64,000 nucleotides of DNA. It comes from Chitinophagaceae bacterium (GTDB lineage: Bacteria; Bacteroidota; Bacteroidia; Chitinophagales; Chitinophagaceae). Shown in pieces: positions 1 through 9,659 of this stretch (positions are counted from its first letter, which is position 1; the number at the start of each line of letters is the position of its first letter). Location of the stretch: NCBI GenBank assembly GCA_016786845.1, contig JAEUVB010000009.1, positions 92,953 through 156,952 of the forward strand, read 5' to 3'. The position numbers and the translations under genes were made by a program. The notes beneath the pieces are model-generated. The model saw only the letters and a list, made by a program, of their open reading frames with translations. It did no database searches and was not told the DNA's origin.

Positions 1-203
1 TCAAACATTTTGATCTTCACCTGCATAAGGAAATTGAAACATTGAATTATTTGCCTGAGGTGAGCAAACCTAAAATCCTGATGACTTCCGGTGCCTCATG
101 TCCGGATGCCATGGTTGAGCAGGTTATCAACAGAGTCTTAAGTTTTTATCCGGGTAGCCTGAATATGGATCAAATGATACAACAAATCAGTTCGTTCGAT
201 TGA
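1..203 (+). CDS. ispH: IspH (HMBPP reductase), C-terminal fragment
   Basis: The reading frame that starts at base 3 is open from the window edge to TGA at 201-203 and gives the last 66 residues of a protein. It contains MTSGASCPDAMVEQVI, the conserved SGASCPD segment around the third iron-sulfur cysteine of 4-hydroxy-3-methylbut-2-enyl diphosphate reductase, the last step of the MEP isoprenoid pathway. The N-terminal part lies outside the window. Its stop overlaps the end of the convergent cmk gene by 17 bases, so the two genes share a 3' border with no terminator between them. The identification rests on this one motif and the short C-terminal tail, which fit the family well. Confidence 0.85.
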   Translation, partial: KHFDLHLHKEIETLNYLPEVSKPKILMTSGASCPDAMVEQVINRVLSFYPGSLNMDQMIQQISSFD

Positions 204-855
204 TGCATTCCATGGCCCACTGATAGGCAATATCTAATTGTTCAGACATGGAATAATGTGTATTGTCTAATTCAACTGCGTCATGGGCTTTTCTTAGCGG
301 ACTGTGCTCACGCGTAGAATCGATATGGTCTCTATGCTTCAGATTAGACTGAATATCTTCCAAACTGATATCTGATTGTTTGTCTTTTAATTCATCATAA
401 CGCCTTTGCGAGCGAACGGATTCATTCGCGGTGAGGAATATTTTAAGTTCGGCATCGGGGAAAACAGTGGTACCAATATCCCTTCCATCCATCACAACGC
501 CTTTTTGCGCCCCCATCATTTGTTGCTGACGGACCGCAAATATTCTTACGGCTTCAAGGGCTGCCACCTCACTCACCTTTGACGAAATTTCCATCCCTCG
601 AATTTCCGATTCAATCGGCATTCCATTCAAACAAATGATATTATCCTGAAAAGTAAGATGGATTTGATTTAATGCTTCAGCTACATCATTATTCGAATGG
701 AGGTCAATATGATGTTGTATGAAATAGAAAGTGATGGCCCGATACATAGCTCCGCTATCTACGTAAGTATAACCCAACTTATCCGCCAATTGACGAGCTA
801 ATGTACTTTTTCCGGTAGAAGAAAATCCGTCAATGGCAATATTGATCTTTTTCAT
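187..855 (-). CDS. cmk: Cytidylate kinase
   Basis: Phosphorylates CMP and dCMP with ATP in the cytoplasm. The 222-residue protein opens with the P-loop GFSSTGKS (about residues 10-17), followed by DSGAMYRA and the conserved VMDGRDIGT segment near residue 120, and has the length usual for the family. The ATG at 853-855 was chosen as start because it puts MKKINIAIDG directly before the P-loop. An in-frame TTG three codons upstream would add MPL and is less likely. The gene converges on ispH and overlaps its last 17 bases. cmk and ispH are often neighbours in bacteria. Confidence 0.93.
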   Translation of the reverse strand: MKKINIAIDGFSSTGKSTLARQLADKLGYTYVDSGAMYRAITFYFIQHHIDLHSNNDVAEALNQIHLTFQDNIICLNGMPIESEIRGMEISSKVSEVAALEAVRIFAVRQQQMMGAQKGVVMDGRDIGTTVFPDAELKIFLTANESVRSQRRYDELKDKQSDISLEDIQSNLKHRDHIDSTREHSPLRKAHDAVELDNTHYSMSEQLDIAYQWAMECINRTN

Positions 856-981
856 GAGGGGCAAAGAACGGAATTATTACGGATAACAAAAAATTACAGC
901 TTCTTAATGAAATCAAAAGAAACATGCTTGAACATGGAAAACTCAAAGAAGCGATTATATTTGTTTCACAATTCTATGACC

Positions 982-2208
982 ATGAAAGAAAATAAAACAC
1001 TGAATATTATCCTGACTATCATTCGAGTTTTTGTAGGACTCCTTTTTATCTTTTCGGGTTTAATTAAAGCCAATGACCCCTCTGGATTAGCCTACAAAAT
1101 GGGTGAATTTTTTGAGGTATGGGCTCGTGAAGGTTATTTGCCCTCTTTGATGTTGTGGCTGAATCAATATGCCATGCTTTTTTCAATCCTGATGATTACC
1201 TTCGAAATTGTTGCAGGTGTTGCTTTAATCATAGGTTATCGATTTAAACTGTTTTCCTATCTCATTTTTTTATTAACGGTTTTTTTCACTTTCCTGACCG
1301 CCTATGCCCTCTTCAGCGGAAATATCAAAGAATGCGGATGTTTTGGGGATTGTATTAAACTGCAAGCCAACGAATCCTTCATGAAAGATCTGGTTTTATT
1401 GGTCCTCATCTTTATCCTAATGATCTTCAGAAAGCGCATCGCTCAGACCTTTTCGAACATGACGGCAACCCTGGTAATTGTTTTCAGTTTTGTAATTTCC
1501 GTTTGGATGCAATGGTATATGCTCAAACATTTACCTTACAAAGATTGTCTGGCCTATCGCGTAGGTAATAATCTGCTGAAAGAAATGACACCTGGACCTG
1601 ACTACAAACAAGCAGAATACAAAACTATTTTGATCTATGAGAAAGACGGTGTCAAAAAAGAGTTTACAGATAAAAACTTCCCATGGCAAGACACCACGTG
1701 GAAGTTTGTGGATAGCAAAAGTACTGTGGTTAAAGAAGCACAGAATGAACCACCGATTAAAGATTTTGCCATTAGTAATTATGACGGACAGGATATCACC
1801 CAAACTTTACTCAGCTATAAAGGAAATCTCTTTTTGCTCTTTGTAAAAGACGTGAATGAAGCACATAAGGATAATATCGAAGCGCTTCAGTCGTTAATTT
1901 CAGAATGCAAAAAAGCGAATATTCCGGTCATTGGGCTCAGTGCTTCAAATGATATCGAGACCAATAAATTCAGAACTGAAAATAAACTCGACATTGAGTT
2001 TACAACCATCGATGCCACAGTTTGCAAAACAGCTATGAGATCTAACCCGGGGCTCATGCTGTTAAAGAATGGAACAGTCACGGGCAAATGGAGTTATGCA
2101 GATTATCCGGCTATCTCTTCCCTGAAACTGGATTTAAATGACAATCAAATATCATTATTTCCTGCATCATCTGTCCCAGCTGAAGATACTGTAGGTAGTC
2201 CTCAATAG
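982..2208 (+). CDS. DoxX-family membrane protein with thioredoxin-like C-terminus (BT_3928 type)
   Basis: The N-terminal half is a four-helix DoxX/MauE-like membrane domain (about residues 10-175) with the family-typical FSGLIKANDP loop and a cysteine cluster CGCFGDC after the second helix pair. The C-terminal part from about residue 260 has a predicted alternating beta/alpha pattern with a late CKTAMRSNPGLMLL segment that resembles a thioredoxin-like fold but lacks an obvious CxxC. Such proteins are common in Bacteroidota and are thought to take part in membrane redox chemistry; the precise role is unknown. The start is uncertain: ATG at 976 or 982 fits the first membrane helix best, while the frame is open back to 907. 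Confidence 0.75.
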   Translation: MKENKTLNIILTIIRVFVGLLFIFSGLIKANDPSGLAYKMGEFFEVWAREGYLPSLMLWLNQYAMLFSILMITFEIVAGVALIIGYRFKLFSYLIFLLTVFFTFLTAYALFSGNIKECGCFGDCIKLQANESFMKDLVLLVLIFILMIFRKRIAQTFSNMTATLVIVFSFVISVWMQWYMLKHLPYKDCLAYRVGNNLLKEMTPGPDYKQAEYKTILIYEKDGVKKEFTDKNFPWQDTTWKFVDSKSTVVKEAQNEPPIKDFAISNYDGQDITQTLLSYKGNLFLLFVKDVNEAHKDNIEALQSLISECKKANIPVIGLSASNDIETNKFRTENKLDIEFTTIDATVCKTAMRSNPGLMLLKNGTVTGKWSYADYPAISSLKLDLNDNQISLFPASSVPAEDTVGSPQ

Positions 2209-2263
2209 TAAAGGATATACCTTCCTTGTTATTCAGGAATGGTTTTTGTAATTTGTCCTCCAG

Positions 2264-3103
2264 ATGAACCCTTTAGAACCCGACCAGCCTAGCCATCAAC
2301 TATTTGGATTTGATGCATTTTCGCCCAAAGAAATTGCGGAAAGAATAGAAAATGTGGGTGTGACCAAAGCCAAACTTGCATTTGGCCCCATGTTGATGTT
2401 AGGTATTTTGGCAGGTGTTTTTATCGGTTTAGGATCTCTATTTTTTATGGTGGTAAGCAGCGACCCGACGATTAGTTTTGGAATCAGCCGATTATTAGGT
2501 GGATTGGTTTTCTCTTTAGGATTAGTTTTCGTTGTTGTTGCAGGCGCAGAATTATTTACAGGAAATAATTTGATTGTCATGGCATGGGCCGATGGACGGA
2601 TTAAGGGCTACGAAGTTATTAGGAATTGGGGTATTGTATGTTTAGGTAATTTGATTGGCGCAGTTGGGCTTGCCGTAATTGTTTATCTGTCCGGGCATCC
2701 TCATATGAACCATGGAGAAGTTGCAAAAGGATATATTAAAGTAGCCGCAATGAAATGTCAGTTGCCTTTTCTGCAAGCTTTTTTCAGTGGTATGTTGTGC
2801 AATATCTTTGTCTGTCTGGCTGTATGGATGGCTCAGGCCGGCAGAAGTGTGATCGACAAAGTAGTGGTCATCCTATTTCCTGTGGCGGCATTTGTTGCTG
2901 CCGGGTTTGAACATAGTATTGCCAATATGTATTTCATTCCTATGGGTATTTTATTAAAATCAGAATATGCTACCCCGGAACAAATACAATGGATAAACGC
3001 CTTAGGCATGATCAAGAATCTTTTCCCAGTCATACTAGGGAATCTGGTTGGGGGAAGTGGATTTGTGGCCTTGTTTTATTATTTGATATACAGAAAAAAA
3101 TAG
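2264..3103 (+). CDS. Formate/nitrite transporter family channel
   Basis: A 279-residue integral membrane protein with six hydrophobic segments and the FNT signature GAELFTGNNLIV near residue 95. The N-terminus carries the usual amphipathic SPKEIAERIENVGVTKA segment before helix 1. FNT proteins form pentameric channels for formate, nitrite or hydrosulfide; the substrate cannot be assigned from sequence alone and no pyruvate formate-lyase or nitrite reductase gene lies nearby. It begins 55 bases after the DoxX-like gene on the same strand, so co-transcription is possible but not evident. Confidence 0.9.
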   Translation: MNPLEPDQPSHQLFGFDAFSPKEIAERIENVGVTKAKLAFGPMLMLGILAGVFIGLGSLFFMVVSSDPTISFGISRLLGGLVFSLGLVFVVVAGAELFTGNNLIVMAWADGRIKGYEVIRNWGIVCLGNLIGAVGLAVIVYLSGHPHMNHGEVAKGYIKVAAMKCQLPFLQAFFSGMLCNIFVCLAVWMAQAGRSVIDKVVVILFPVAAFVAAGFEHSIANMYFIPMGILLKSEYATPEQIQWINALGMIKNLFPVILGNLVGGSGFVALFYYLIYRKK

Positions 3104-3267
3104 CCGAAACTTCTGCAATTTCTGCCCTTTTCATCTGTAAGTAATAGAGGTAATGAAGGAATGATAAGATCGTTTAATTGTTAAGAGGCAGGTTCTCCAA
3201 ATTAATGGTCGGTACAAATTCATACTGTTTCAAGTAGACATCTATCCTATCTATTATTTATTTCAAC

Positions 3268-3298
3268 TTGTAACTTCCATTATATTCCTATAAATTTG
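3268..3298 (+). promoter_or_regulatory. Bacteroidota-type promoter for the lemA-like operon
   Basis: TTG at 3268-3270 is followed after 20 bases by TAAATTTG (3291-3298), matching the TTG-N19..21-TAnnTTTG form of the primary sigma factor of this phylum. The ATG of the LemA gene follows 22 bases downstream. Confidence 0.6.
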
Positions 3299-3320
3299 AT
3301 GTAACAACAAAACCAAATCT

Positions 3321-3869
3321 ATGACGCTCATCATTTTAGCTGTAGCTATAGCTGCACTTGTATTCTATTTTATCTCCATTTATAATGAACTGACCAAGGA
3401 ACGAATACTGGTACAGGAAGGATGGAGCGGAGTTGGCACATTTCTCCAACAACGAAATGATGTGATTCCGAATATGGTTGAAATCGTCAAAGGGTACGCA
3501 GGTCATGAAAATAAAACATTGGTTGAGGTAACGATGTGGCGTAACCGCAGCGCACAGGCCCAAACCCCCGAAGCGCAAAGCGAAGCCAATACCGGTCTCG
3601 GAAAAGCCATGCTTGATTTTTATACGGTCACGGAACAATATCCTGATCTGAAGGCTAACGAAAATTTTCTTAAGCTGCAGCAAGATCTTGCCGATTTAGA
3701 AGAAAAAATCAACCAAAGCAGAAGGTATTACAATGGTACGGTGAGAGAATACAATCAGAGTATTGCGGTATTCCCTAAGGTCCTGGTAGCGAATATGTTT
3801 AGTTTTAAAGCTGAAGTCTTCTTTAAAGAAGATGCAGGTGCAGCAACGGCTCCGAAAATTTCTTTTTAG
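3321..3869 (+). CDS. LemA family protein
   Basis: A 182-residue protein with one N-terminal membrane helix (about residues 3-20) and a following alpha-helical bundle containing the family motif VQEGWSGVGTFLQQRNDVIP, which corresponds to the conserved A-W-S-x-V-x-x-x-L-x-x-R-x-D-L-I-P stretch of LemA. Length is standard for the family. LemA proteins are anchored with a short outside N-terminus; their biochemical role is not established. The DUF2207 gene follows after 19 bases, and this pairing recurs in many bacteria, so the two probably form a membrane complex and an operon driven by the promoter at 3268-3298. Confidence 0.9.
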   Translation: MTLIILAVAIAALVFYFISIYNELTKERILVQEGWSGVGTFLQQRNDVIPNMVEIVKGYAGHENKTLVEVTMWRNRSAQAQTPEAQSEANTGLGKAMLDFYTVTEQYPDLKANENFLKLQQDLADLEEKINQSRRYYNGTVREYNQSIAVFPKVLVANMFSFKAEVFFKEDAGAATAPKISF

Positions 3870-3888
3870 TATTTAATTCTGACAAGCC

Positions 3889-6009
3889 ATGCGATCGCTC
3901 CTGATATTCTTGCTGTTATGGCTTGGTCTATTGAACACTGCTGTAGCCCGCCAATACACATTTTCTCCTGTTGCGGATCAATTATTTACAGATAGTCTGT
4001 ATGGAGAAATAATTCGATCTTCTACTTTAAAAATATTATTACAAAAAGGTGGCAAAGAATGGCATATAGCCGGTGCTTATGCTAAACACGAAAACGAAAT
4101 TCGGTCTAAACTTATGACGAGTTTGCCTGGACGGTTTTTGAAACTCGACAAAAAGTACAAAAAAAATATCTTGGATCCCGGAAGTGCGGAATACAAACGC
4201 CAATATAAATCGTATGAACTGGAAATACAAAATGGCATTCAACTGATCTTAAATACAAATGCCGATTTAACCCGTTCTCTGCTTGAAAAGAATGAGCATG
4301 ACAGAATATTAAAATTCAATTCGAACATTCAGATTAAACAAAATGGATTGATTCAAGTAAAGGAACAAATTACAATATACAATGGCGACGATGAATCTTC
4401 TAAAAACACAATTAAACGTGGAATTGTAAGAGAATTCCCAACCACCTATCGAAATACGATGGGTCTCATCAGTAAAGTCCATTTCAAGGTCATCAGTGTC
4501 AAACTAGATCAGAAAGAAGAGCTTTACAAATTGGAGCGATTGTCAAACGGTAACAGAATGTATATCGGCCGTTCCGATTATTTTTTATCCCCGGGAAAAT
4601 ATACCTATGAAATTACATATGAAACCGATAGGCAGATCATCTTTCACAACAATAAAGATGAATTTTATTGGAACGTCAATGGTACCGGTTGGGACTTTAC
4701 TGCAGATGAAGTAAACTGCAAAGTAGTTTTCCCTGCCGGGGCACAAATCATCGAACATCAATGTTATACGGGAGTACAAGGAAGTACGGAACAAGCATGT
4801 CGATCTATGGTTCAATCGGCCCGGGAAATTGAGTTTCGGAGTAGTCATCCATTGAAAGAATATGAAGGATTGACCTTAGCCGTTTCGATCAAGAAAGGTA
4901 TACTGATCCCCATTCCGCAAGGAGAGAGAATCATGGATTTATTGAAAGACAATTTGATGTTGACCATTGCCGCCGTTGTGGTATTGATTCTATTCATTTG
5001 GTTGTTTGCCGGTTGGTGGCGTGTGGGCCGGGATCCGGATGCCGGTGTGGTTTTACCTGAATTTGCACCTCCCGCAGGTATGTCACCGGCGGATGTGGGT
5101 TATGCTCTTCATCAAACATATTCTCCCCAACTATTTAGTGCCGCCATTGTAGATTATATCGTTCAAAAACAACTGAATGTGGACGTTGAAAAAGAAGGTC
5201 TCATTTTTAAAACCCCGGTATATACATTCTCCTTACCCGGCGGTAAAGATGAGCGGGATGAAATACGTTACCAATGGTATGGATTTGATGCCGGCAGATT
5301 GGATGGAGAAAAAGTTTCAAAGGGAAAGTATAATACCAAAGTTGCTTCGATGAATACCGATTTGGAAAGGCAATTGAAAACCAGATTGTTATCTGATAAA
5401 AAAGAAAAATCAACTTTTAAAGCGATATTCTCCCCTAATGATCATTTTAAAGGCATGGGTGTGCTGATTCTGATTGTTTTAGTCATTAGTAGTTTCATCT
5501 ATGTCGTGATCAACAAACCACCGCTTACATATATTCTTATCCTTGGGGGAATTGTCTTAACCGGAATGATTATTCAAACTATTTTTTCAAAAATAATGAG
5601 CGCGTATACTCAGGAAGGAAGACGAATTGTAAATCAAATCCAAGGCTTTAAAATGTACCTGGAAACGACTGAAAAACATATTTTCGATCAGATGAATCCT
5701 CCTGAAGAGAATTTGCAACTATTTGAAAAATATTTGCCCTATGCCATTGCTTTAGGCGTAGAAAATCGATGGGGAGAAAGGTTCAAATCTATATTGGATG
5801 AAGCCATTCAGCAAGGTTATAATCCGGCATACCGTAATTTAAGTTCATCTCAACATTTTTCTTCATCTTCATTGAGCTCGGGATTTGCAGCAGGGTTCTC
5901 AAGTACTATAGCTTCTGCATCCACTCCTCCAAGCAGCAGCAGTGGCGGAAGCAGTGGCGGAGGATTTTCCGGCGGCGGTGGCGGCGGCGGTGGCGGTGGC
6001 GGCTGGTAG
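3889..6009 (+). CDS. DUF2207 membrane protein with glycine-rich tail
   Basis: 706 residues: a signal peptide ending at ALA-type VAR (about residue 21), a long periplasmic region that includes the beta-rich DUF2207 domain, a membrane helix near residue 360 (MLTIAAVVVLILFIWLFAGW), a cytoplasmic part, two further helices near residue 530-560, and a terminal Ser/Gly tract that ends in nine glycines and a tryptophan. The Gly-rich end (often followed by a final W) is typical for this family. Function is unknown; the conserved neighbour is LemA, 19 bases upstream, with which it is probably co-translated. Confidence 0.88.
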   Translation: MRSLLIFLLLWLGLLNTAVARQYTFSPVADQLFTDSLYGEIIRSSTLKILLQKGGKEWHIAGAYAKHENEIRSKLMTSLPGRFLKLDKKYKKNILDPGSAEYKRQYKSYELEIQNGIQLILNTNADLTRSLLEKNEHDRILKFNSNIQIKQNGLIQVKEQITIYNGDDESSKNTIKRGIVREFPTTYRNTMGLISKVHFKVISVKLDQKEELYKLERLSNGNRMYIGRSDYFLSPGKYTYEITYETDRQIIFHNNKDEFYWNVNGTGWDFTADEVNCKVVFPAGAQIIEHQCYTGVQGSTEQACRSMVQSAREIEFRSSHPLKEYEGLTLAVSIKKGILIPIPQGERIMDLLKDNLMLTIAAVVVLILFIWLFAGWWRVGRDPDAGVVLPEFAPPAGMSPADVGYALHQTYSPQLFSAAIVDYIVQKQLNVDVEKEGLIFKTPVYTFSLPGGKDERDEIRYQWYGFDAGRLDGEKVSKGKYNTKVASMNTDLERQLKTRLLSDKKEKSTFKAIFSPNDHFKGMGVLILIVLVISSFIYVVINKPPLTYILILGGIVLTGMIIQTIFSKIMSAYTQEGRRIVNQIQGFKMYLETTEKHIFDQMNPPEENLQLFEKYLPYAIALGVENRWGERFKSILDEAIQQGYNPAYRNLSSSQHFSSSSLSSGFAAGFSSTIASASTPPSSSSGGSSGGGFSGGGGGGGGGGGW

Positions 6010-6160
6010 AATTATAAGTTAAGACAGCGTATTTAATATTCTATGCATTTCATGATGATGGATATGGCCATCCGATAAATCAATTCAATTAGTATCCTTT
6101 AATGGATCATACTTAAATGCTGAGTTTACAAAGAATATTTTGTAAGATCATCCATCATGA

Positions 6161-6187
6161 AAAAGACCGGATAAATTCCGGTCTTTT
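6161..6187. terminator. Rho-independent terminator, probably bidirectional
   Basis: AAAAGACCGG (6161-6170) and CCGGTCTTTT (6178-6187) form a perfect 10-bp stem with a 7-base loop, with A and T tracts on the two sides. It lies between the convergent DUF2207 gene and the outer-membrane gene at 6194, so it can end transcription from both. Confidence 0.85.
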
Positions 6188-6193
6188 CAAATT

Positions 6194-7063
6194 TTATTTA
6201 TACTTGTCAGCTTCTTTGTAATAGAACTCGATTTTTTCACGATTGTATAATCTGTATTTCAGCGAAAAATAAATTCCATAGAAGCGATTGGTTGTAGCGC
6301 TACGGGTGATATTATCATCTACCGGTCCACGGTACTTTGTTTCTAAATTGAATGGTTTGTAACTGTATGTCGTTGGAGGGTTGGTTTCGTAATTGATATT
6401 TAATTTAGCTTTGTTATTCTCAATAGTCGAACCCATTCCGTAATCAAATCGGCCATAACAACCGAAGACCAAAGATTTCGAAATCAACATATCAAAACCA
6501 AGTGTACCAAATACGGTCATATCTGTTTTGTTGTACAATGGTTCAGAAATACTGCCTCTCACTTCAGCTGTATCAAAAAGAATCACTTCACTATTCCGAA
6601 TATCCATGATATAGCGATCATTATTGTAACGAACCAATTCATAACGATCCTGATAGGAAGTCAATATCCCCATTGTGGCCCCCATACTAAAGGTTAGTGC
6701 CAGTTGTCGACGTGGGTTAGAGCTGAAATTCAATGCAGCCCCCATTCGGAAATAATTTAATCGACTATAGGCAAAATAGCTGGTGCTATCCTGATAGTTG
6801 CCACTATAATTCTGGCCCAATCGATTGTGTGAAGCCTGGAGGGAAATTCCCATGGGCAAAGCTTTAAACAAAGTAAAATGATAACCGCCTTCGATCCCAA
6901 CTGTAGGTTTAAAGGTGGGTACATAATCGCCAAAGGCAGCATCTTTCGTATTGTATAAACTTGTTTTATTGATGCCTGTAAAAAAACCTAACCGAACTTC
7001 GTTCTGTGCTGAAAGTTGCCCAAAAAATGCCATACTGGCCAAGGTAATCACTATCTTTTTCAT
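6194..7063 (-). CDS. Outer-membrane beta-barrel protein
   Basis: 289 residues with a signal peptide (MKKIVITLASMAFFGQLSA-Q) and a body of alternating hydrophobic residues with many aromatic strand ends, as in the eight- to ten-stranded OMP_b-brl/PorT-like barrels of Bacteroidota. It is the second gene of a pair with a similar barrel whose stop lies 17 bases upstream of this start, so the two are probably co-transcribed. No specific function can be read from the sequence. The predicted last strand ends about ten residues before the C-terminus, which is unusual for a barrel. Confidence 0.75.
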   Translation of the reverse strand: MKKIVITLASMAFFGQLSAQNEVRLGFFTGINKTSLYNTKDAAFGDYVPTFKPTVGIEGGYHFTLFKALPMGISLQASHNRLGQNYSGNYQDSTSYFAYSRLNYFRMGAALNFSSNPRRQLALTFSMGATMGILTSYQDRYELVRYNNDRYIMDIRNSEVILFDTAEVRGSISEPLYNKTDMTVFGTLGFDMLISKSLVFGCYGRFDYGMGSTIENNKAKLNINYETNPPTTYSYKPFNLETKYRGPVDDNITRSATTNRFYGIYFSLKYRLYNREKIEFYYKEADKYK

Positions 7064-7080
7064 GCTGCGTCGTTCGTTAT

Positions 7081-7965
7081 TTATTGACCTAAATATTTTC
7101 TGATGGAGAGAAATGCACCAATACTGAAATTCTTGGTAGCCGGACGATTCGGTTCAAAATTTTGATCAATTGAAGGATTTACTGAATTATACTTTGCATA
7201 ACTTTCATTCCAAAAACTATAATTTTGAACGGTATCTACGCCGGGTAGTTTAATGGTCATTCCTCTGGTATTTTCTACGTTGGAAATACCTATATCCGCT
7301 CTTAAATTGAGCGCGATGGTTGTTCTGCGCCACAGTCTGACTTCGGCACCTGCACCCACTACAAATCCGAGGTCGAAGGGATTATACAACGCTGCACTCA
7401 AAGTGGCAGAACCGGTTCCGTTGTAATCGACTTTCGTACCGCTATAGGTATCGTTAATGTCAATTTTATACTCATCATTATATCGTCTGACTTTGTCCTT
7501 ATAGGATTGCATCACGGCCACATAAGGGCCAAAAAACGCTGAAAACCGGGTACGGCGATCAGGATAATAACGATTATAGGATTTAAAATGAAATAAGAAA
7601 GGTAACTTTAAATAGGTCAAATCCGATGTCGCCTTCAAGCTTAGTTTCGAAATGGTATCTTCTCCTAAATAGGAAGCCCCACCCTTCCAATACAAAAGTT
7701 GAGCGCCAAATCCAACGGTATTTTGAAACCAATAAATGAATTCTGCCCCTGCGGCATATTTAAAATTCATAAATTGAGGGTCCAACCGCTGATCGGCTTC
7801 AATATCATCTCTGTTATTGAGCATCGATGTAAATCCTCCACCGGTAAGCCCCCATTGCATTCCTAAAACTGGAACATCCCGACGACCGGTGGGAGTATAA
7901 TCGTACTGAGCGGAAGCACTATAAAACAAGAGTAACGCAAGAATGGAGAGTACCTGTTTTTTCAT
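7081..7965 (-). CDS. Outer-membrane beta-barrel protein (PorT-like)
   Basis: 294 residues from the ATG at 7963-7965, which places a clean signal peptide MKKQVLSILALLLFYSASAQ at the N-terminus; the frame continues upstream without another convincing start. The rest is rich in aromatic beta-strand patterns (GFGAQLLYW, FSAFFGPYVAVM, GFVVGAGAEVRLW) typical of PorT/OMP_b-brl_2 barrels. First gene of a two-gene unit with the barrel at 6194-7063. It might be a component or relative of the type IX secretion PorT, but the similarity is only of general type, so this is a family-level call. Confidence 0.75.
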   Translation of the reverse strand: MKKQVLSILALLLFYSASAQYDYTPTGRRDVPVLGMQWGLTGGGFTSMLNNRDDIEADQRLDPQFMNFKYAAGAEFIYWFQNTVGFGAQLLYWKGGASYLGEDTISKLSLKATSDLTYLKLPFLFHFKSYNRYYPDRRTRFSAFFGPYVAVMQSYKDKVRRYNDEYKIDINDTYSGTKVDYNGTGSATLSAALYNPFDLGFVVGAGAEVRLWRRTTIALNLRADIGISNVENTRGMTIKLPGVDTVQNYSFWNESYAKYNSVNPSIDQNFEPNRPATKNFSIGAFLSIRKYLGQ

Positions 7966-8162
7966 GTATACAATATTAATTATCAAGTGAATAAGTAAAC
8001 GACCGCCATTTTTGCAAATTGGAAGGTCGAGCCTTATGCGTTTATTAGTCACAAATATATAAAAAATGATCACATTATATAGAATTCTTTATCCTGTATT
8101 CAAATGTCTTTTGGACAAGGTTCCGGTATTTTTAAGAATTAAATCGCCCCATGATATACAAG

Positions 8163-8777
8163 TCATAATTTTTGAACTGTATATATTCCCGGAAACAAAA
8201 ATTTCTTACCTGTGCTGACTTCCACACAAGTATACCTTGTCCTTCGTTTTTCTAACATCCGAAAAGTCTGCTCTTTTTCTGTTTTAAAACAATCTCCGGG
8301 CTTTAGTTGTTCGACCAAACATTGATGATTCTCCTGGTCATATTCCAGCAGTACGCGGTACAATACCGGATCACTGCAAGTGGTTGCGGCTGCATTGGAT
8401 AAGGTCTTTTGCAAAGCCATTCGAATATTTTCCGGAAACGTATTTTTCCGGATAAAATGATCGATTAATTTTGAAAATGCTTGTTTCCATTCTGCACCGT
8501 GGGGCAAGACTTTTTGCTGATATTGAATAAAGGTGATCAAATGAGCCAACTCATGCAAAAAGGTGATCAATAAATGATACGGATTTAGATTCCCATTCAC
8601 AGAGATGCGATGTGGGTGCCCCCGATGGGCCGGCCGGTAATCGCCTAAAACTGATTTTCTTTCCCTTTTGAGTGATAATTGAATACCATATTGATGTAAA
8701 TAGGCTATCACATCCTCACTGGTAACCGGCGGCAAATAGTGGGCTATGACCCTTATTTCTTGTCTGCGTAAGGCCAT
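8163..8777 (-). CDS. SprT-like zinc metalloprotease-family protein
   Basis: 204 residues with the zincin motif HELAH (in FLHELAHLITF, about residue 80) and the surrounding pattern of SprT-like proteins, which bind zinc through the two histidines and use the glutamate. SprT-like domains occur in eukaryotic Spartan proteases; the bacterial relatives have no settled function. A second zinc ribbon typical of longer members is not seen. It starts 3 bases after the stop of kdsA, so it is translated from the same message. Confidence 0.8.
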   Translation of the reverse strand: MALRRQEIRVIAHYLPPVTSEDVIAYLHQYGIQLSLKRERKSVLGDYRPAHRGHPHRISVNGNLNPYHLLITFLHELAHLITFIQYQQKVLPHGAEWKQAFSKLIDHFIRKNTFPENIRMALQKTLSNAAATTCSDPVLYRVLLEYDQENHQCLVEQLKPGDCFKTEKEQTFRMLEKRRTRYTCVEVSTGKKFLFPGIYTVQKL

Positions 8778-8780
8778 ATG

Positions 8781-9596
8781 CTAATCTAATGCTTGTCTCA
8801 GCTTCAGCAGCTTTTTTAATAAGGGTTTCAGATCATTTAAAAGCAACATATTCGCCCCATCACTTAACGCTTCTGAAGGACGTGGATGGGTTTCAATAAA
8901 CAAACCGTCAGCCCCTGCTGCAATGGCGCATTTAGCAATCGTTTCGATTAATTCGGGACGCCCACCGGTAACGCCTGCCGGTTGATTGGGTTGCTGCAGG
9001 GCATGCGTACAATCCATGACAACCGGTTTGCCAAACTGTTTCATAACAGGAATACCTCTGAAATCCACGATTAAATCCTGATACCCAAATGTGGTCCCCC
9101 GTTCGGTCAGCATGATACTTTCATTCCCGCATCGCTGTACCTTACCCATGGCGAATTGCATCGCTTCCGGGGAAAGGAATTGTCCCTTTTTGATATTAAC
9201 AATTTTACCGGTTTGAGCCGCCGCAACCAACAATGAAGTTTGACGACACAGAAAGGCCGGAATTTGCAACACATCGGCATATTGAGCTGCCAATGCCGCG
9301 TCTGCTTCGGTATGAATATCCGTGACCACAGGAACATTAAATGCGCGTCCCGCCTCGGCTAAAATTGAAAGGGCTTTTTCTTTTCCAATACCGGTAAAGG
9401 AATCTACACTACTGCGATTGGCTTTTTCAAAAGAGGCCTTTAAAATCCAGGGAATTTGAAGTTCAGTACAGGTGTCGGAAAGAGATTGCGCGATTTCAAA
9501 GACAATTTCCCGGCTTTCCACCACACAAGGACCTGCCATGATAAAAAAACGATCTGAGAGGTTTGAATGCGGAAAGAGATTTTGTAAAAAATTCAT
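8781..9596 (-). CDS. kdsA: 3-deoxy-8-phosphooctulonate synthase
   Basis: Condenses arabinose 5-phosphate and phosphoenolpyruvate to KDO 8-phosphate for lipopolysaccharide inner core synthesis. The 271-residue sequence carries MAGPCVVES, NIKKGQFLSPEAM, GTTFGYQDLIVDFR and a GADGLFIETHP ending, all diagnostic. The cysteine in AGPCVVES occupies the position that binds the divalent metal in class II enzymes, where metal-independent enzymes have asparagine; this suggests a metal-dependent enzyme (inference). The gene is the first of a unit with the SprT-like gene and is divergent from coaE. Confidence 0.95.
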   Translation of the reverse strand: MNFLQNLFPHSNLSDRFFIMAGPCVVESREIVFEIAQSLSDTCTELQIPWILKASFEKANRSSVDSFTGIGKEKALSILAEAGRAFNVPVVTDIHTEADAALAAQYADVLQIPAFLCRQTSLLVAAAQTGKIVNIKKGQFLSPEAMQFAMGKVQRCGNESIMLTERGTTFGYQDLIVDFRGIPVMKQFGKPVVMDCTHALQQPNQPAGVTGGRPELIETIAKCAIAAGADGLFIETHPRPSEALSDGANMLLLNDLKPLLKKLLKLRQALD

Positions 9597-9659
9597 AGCG
9601 CAAGTTAATACAGTTTTGTATTTTCACCATGAAATGAAATTTCGAAATAATTGTATGAT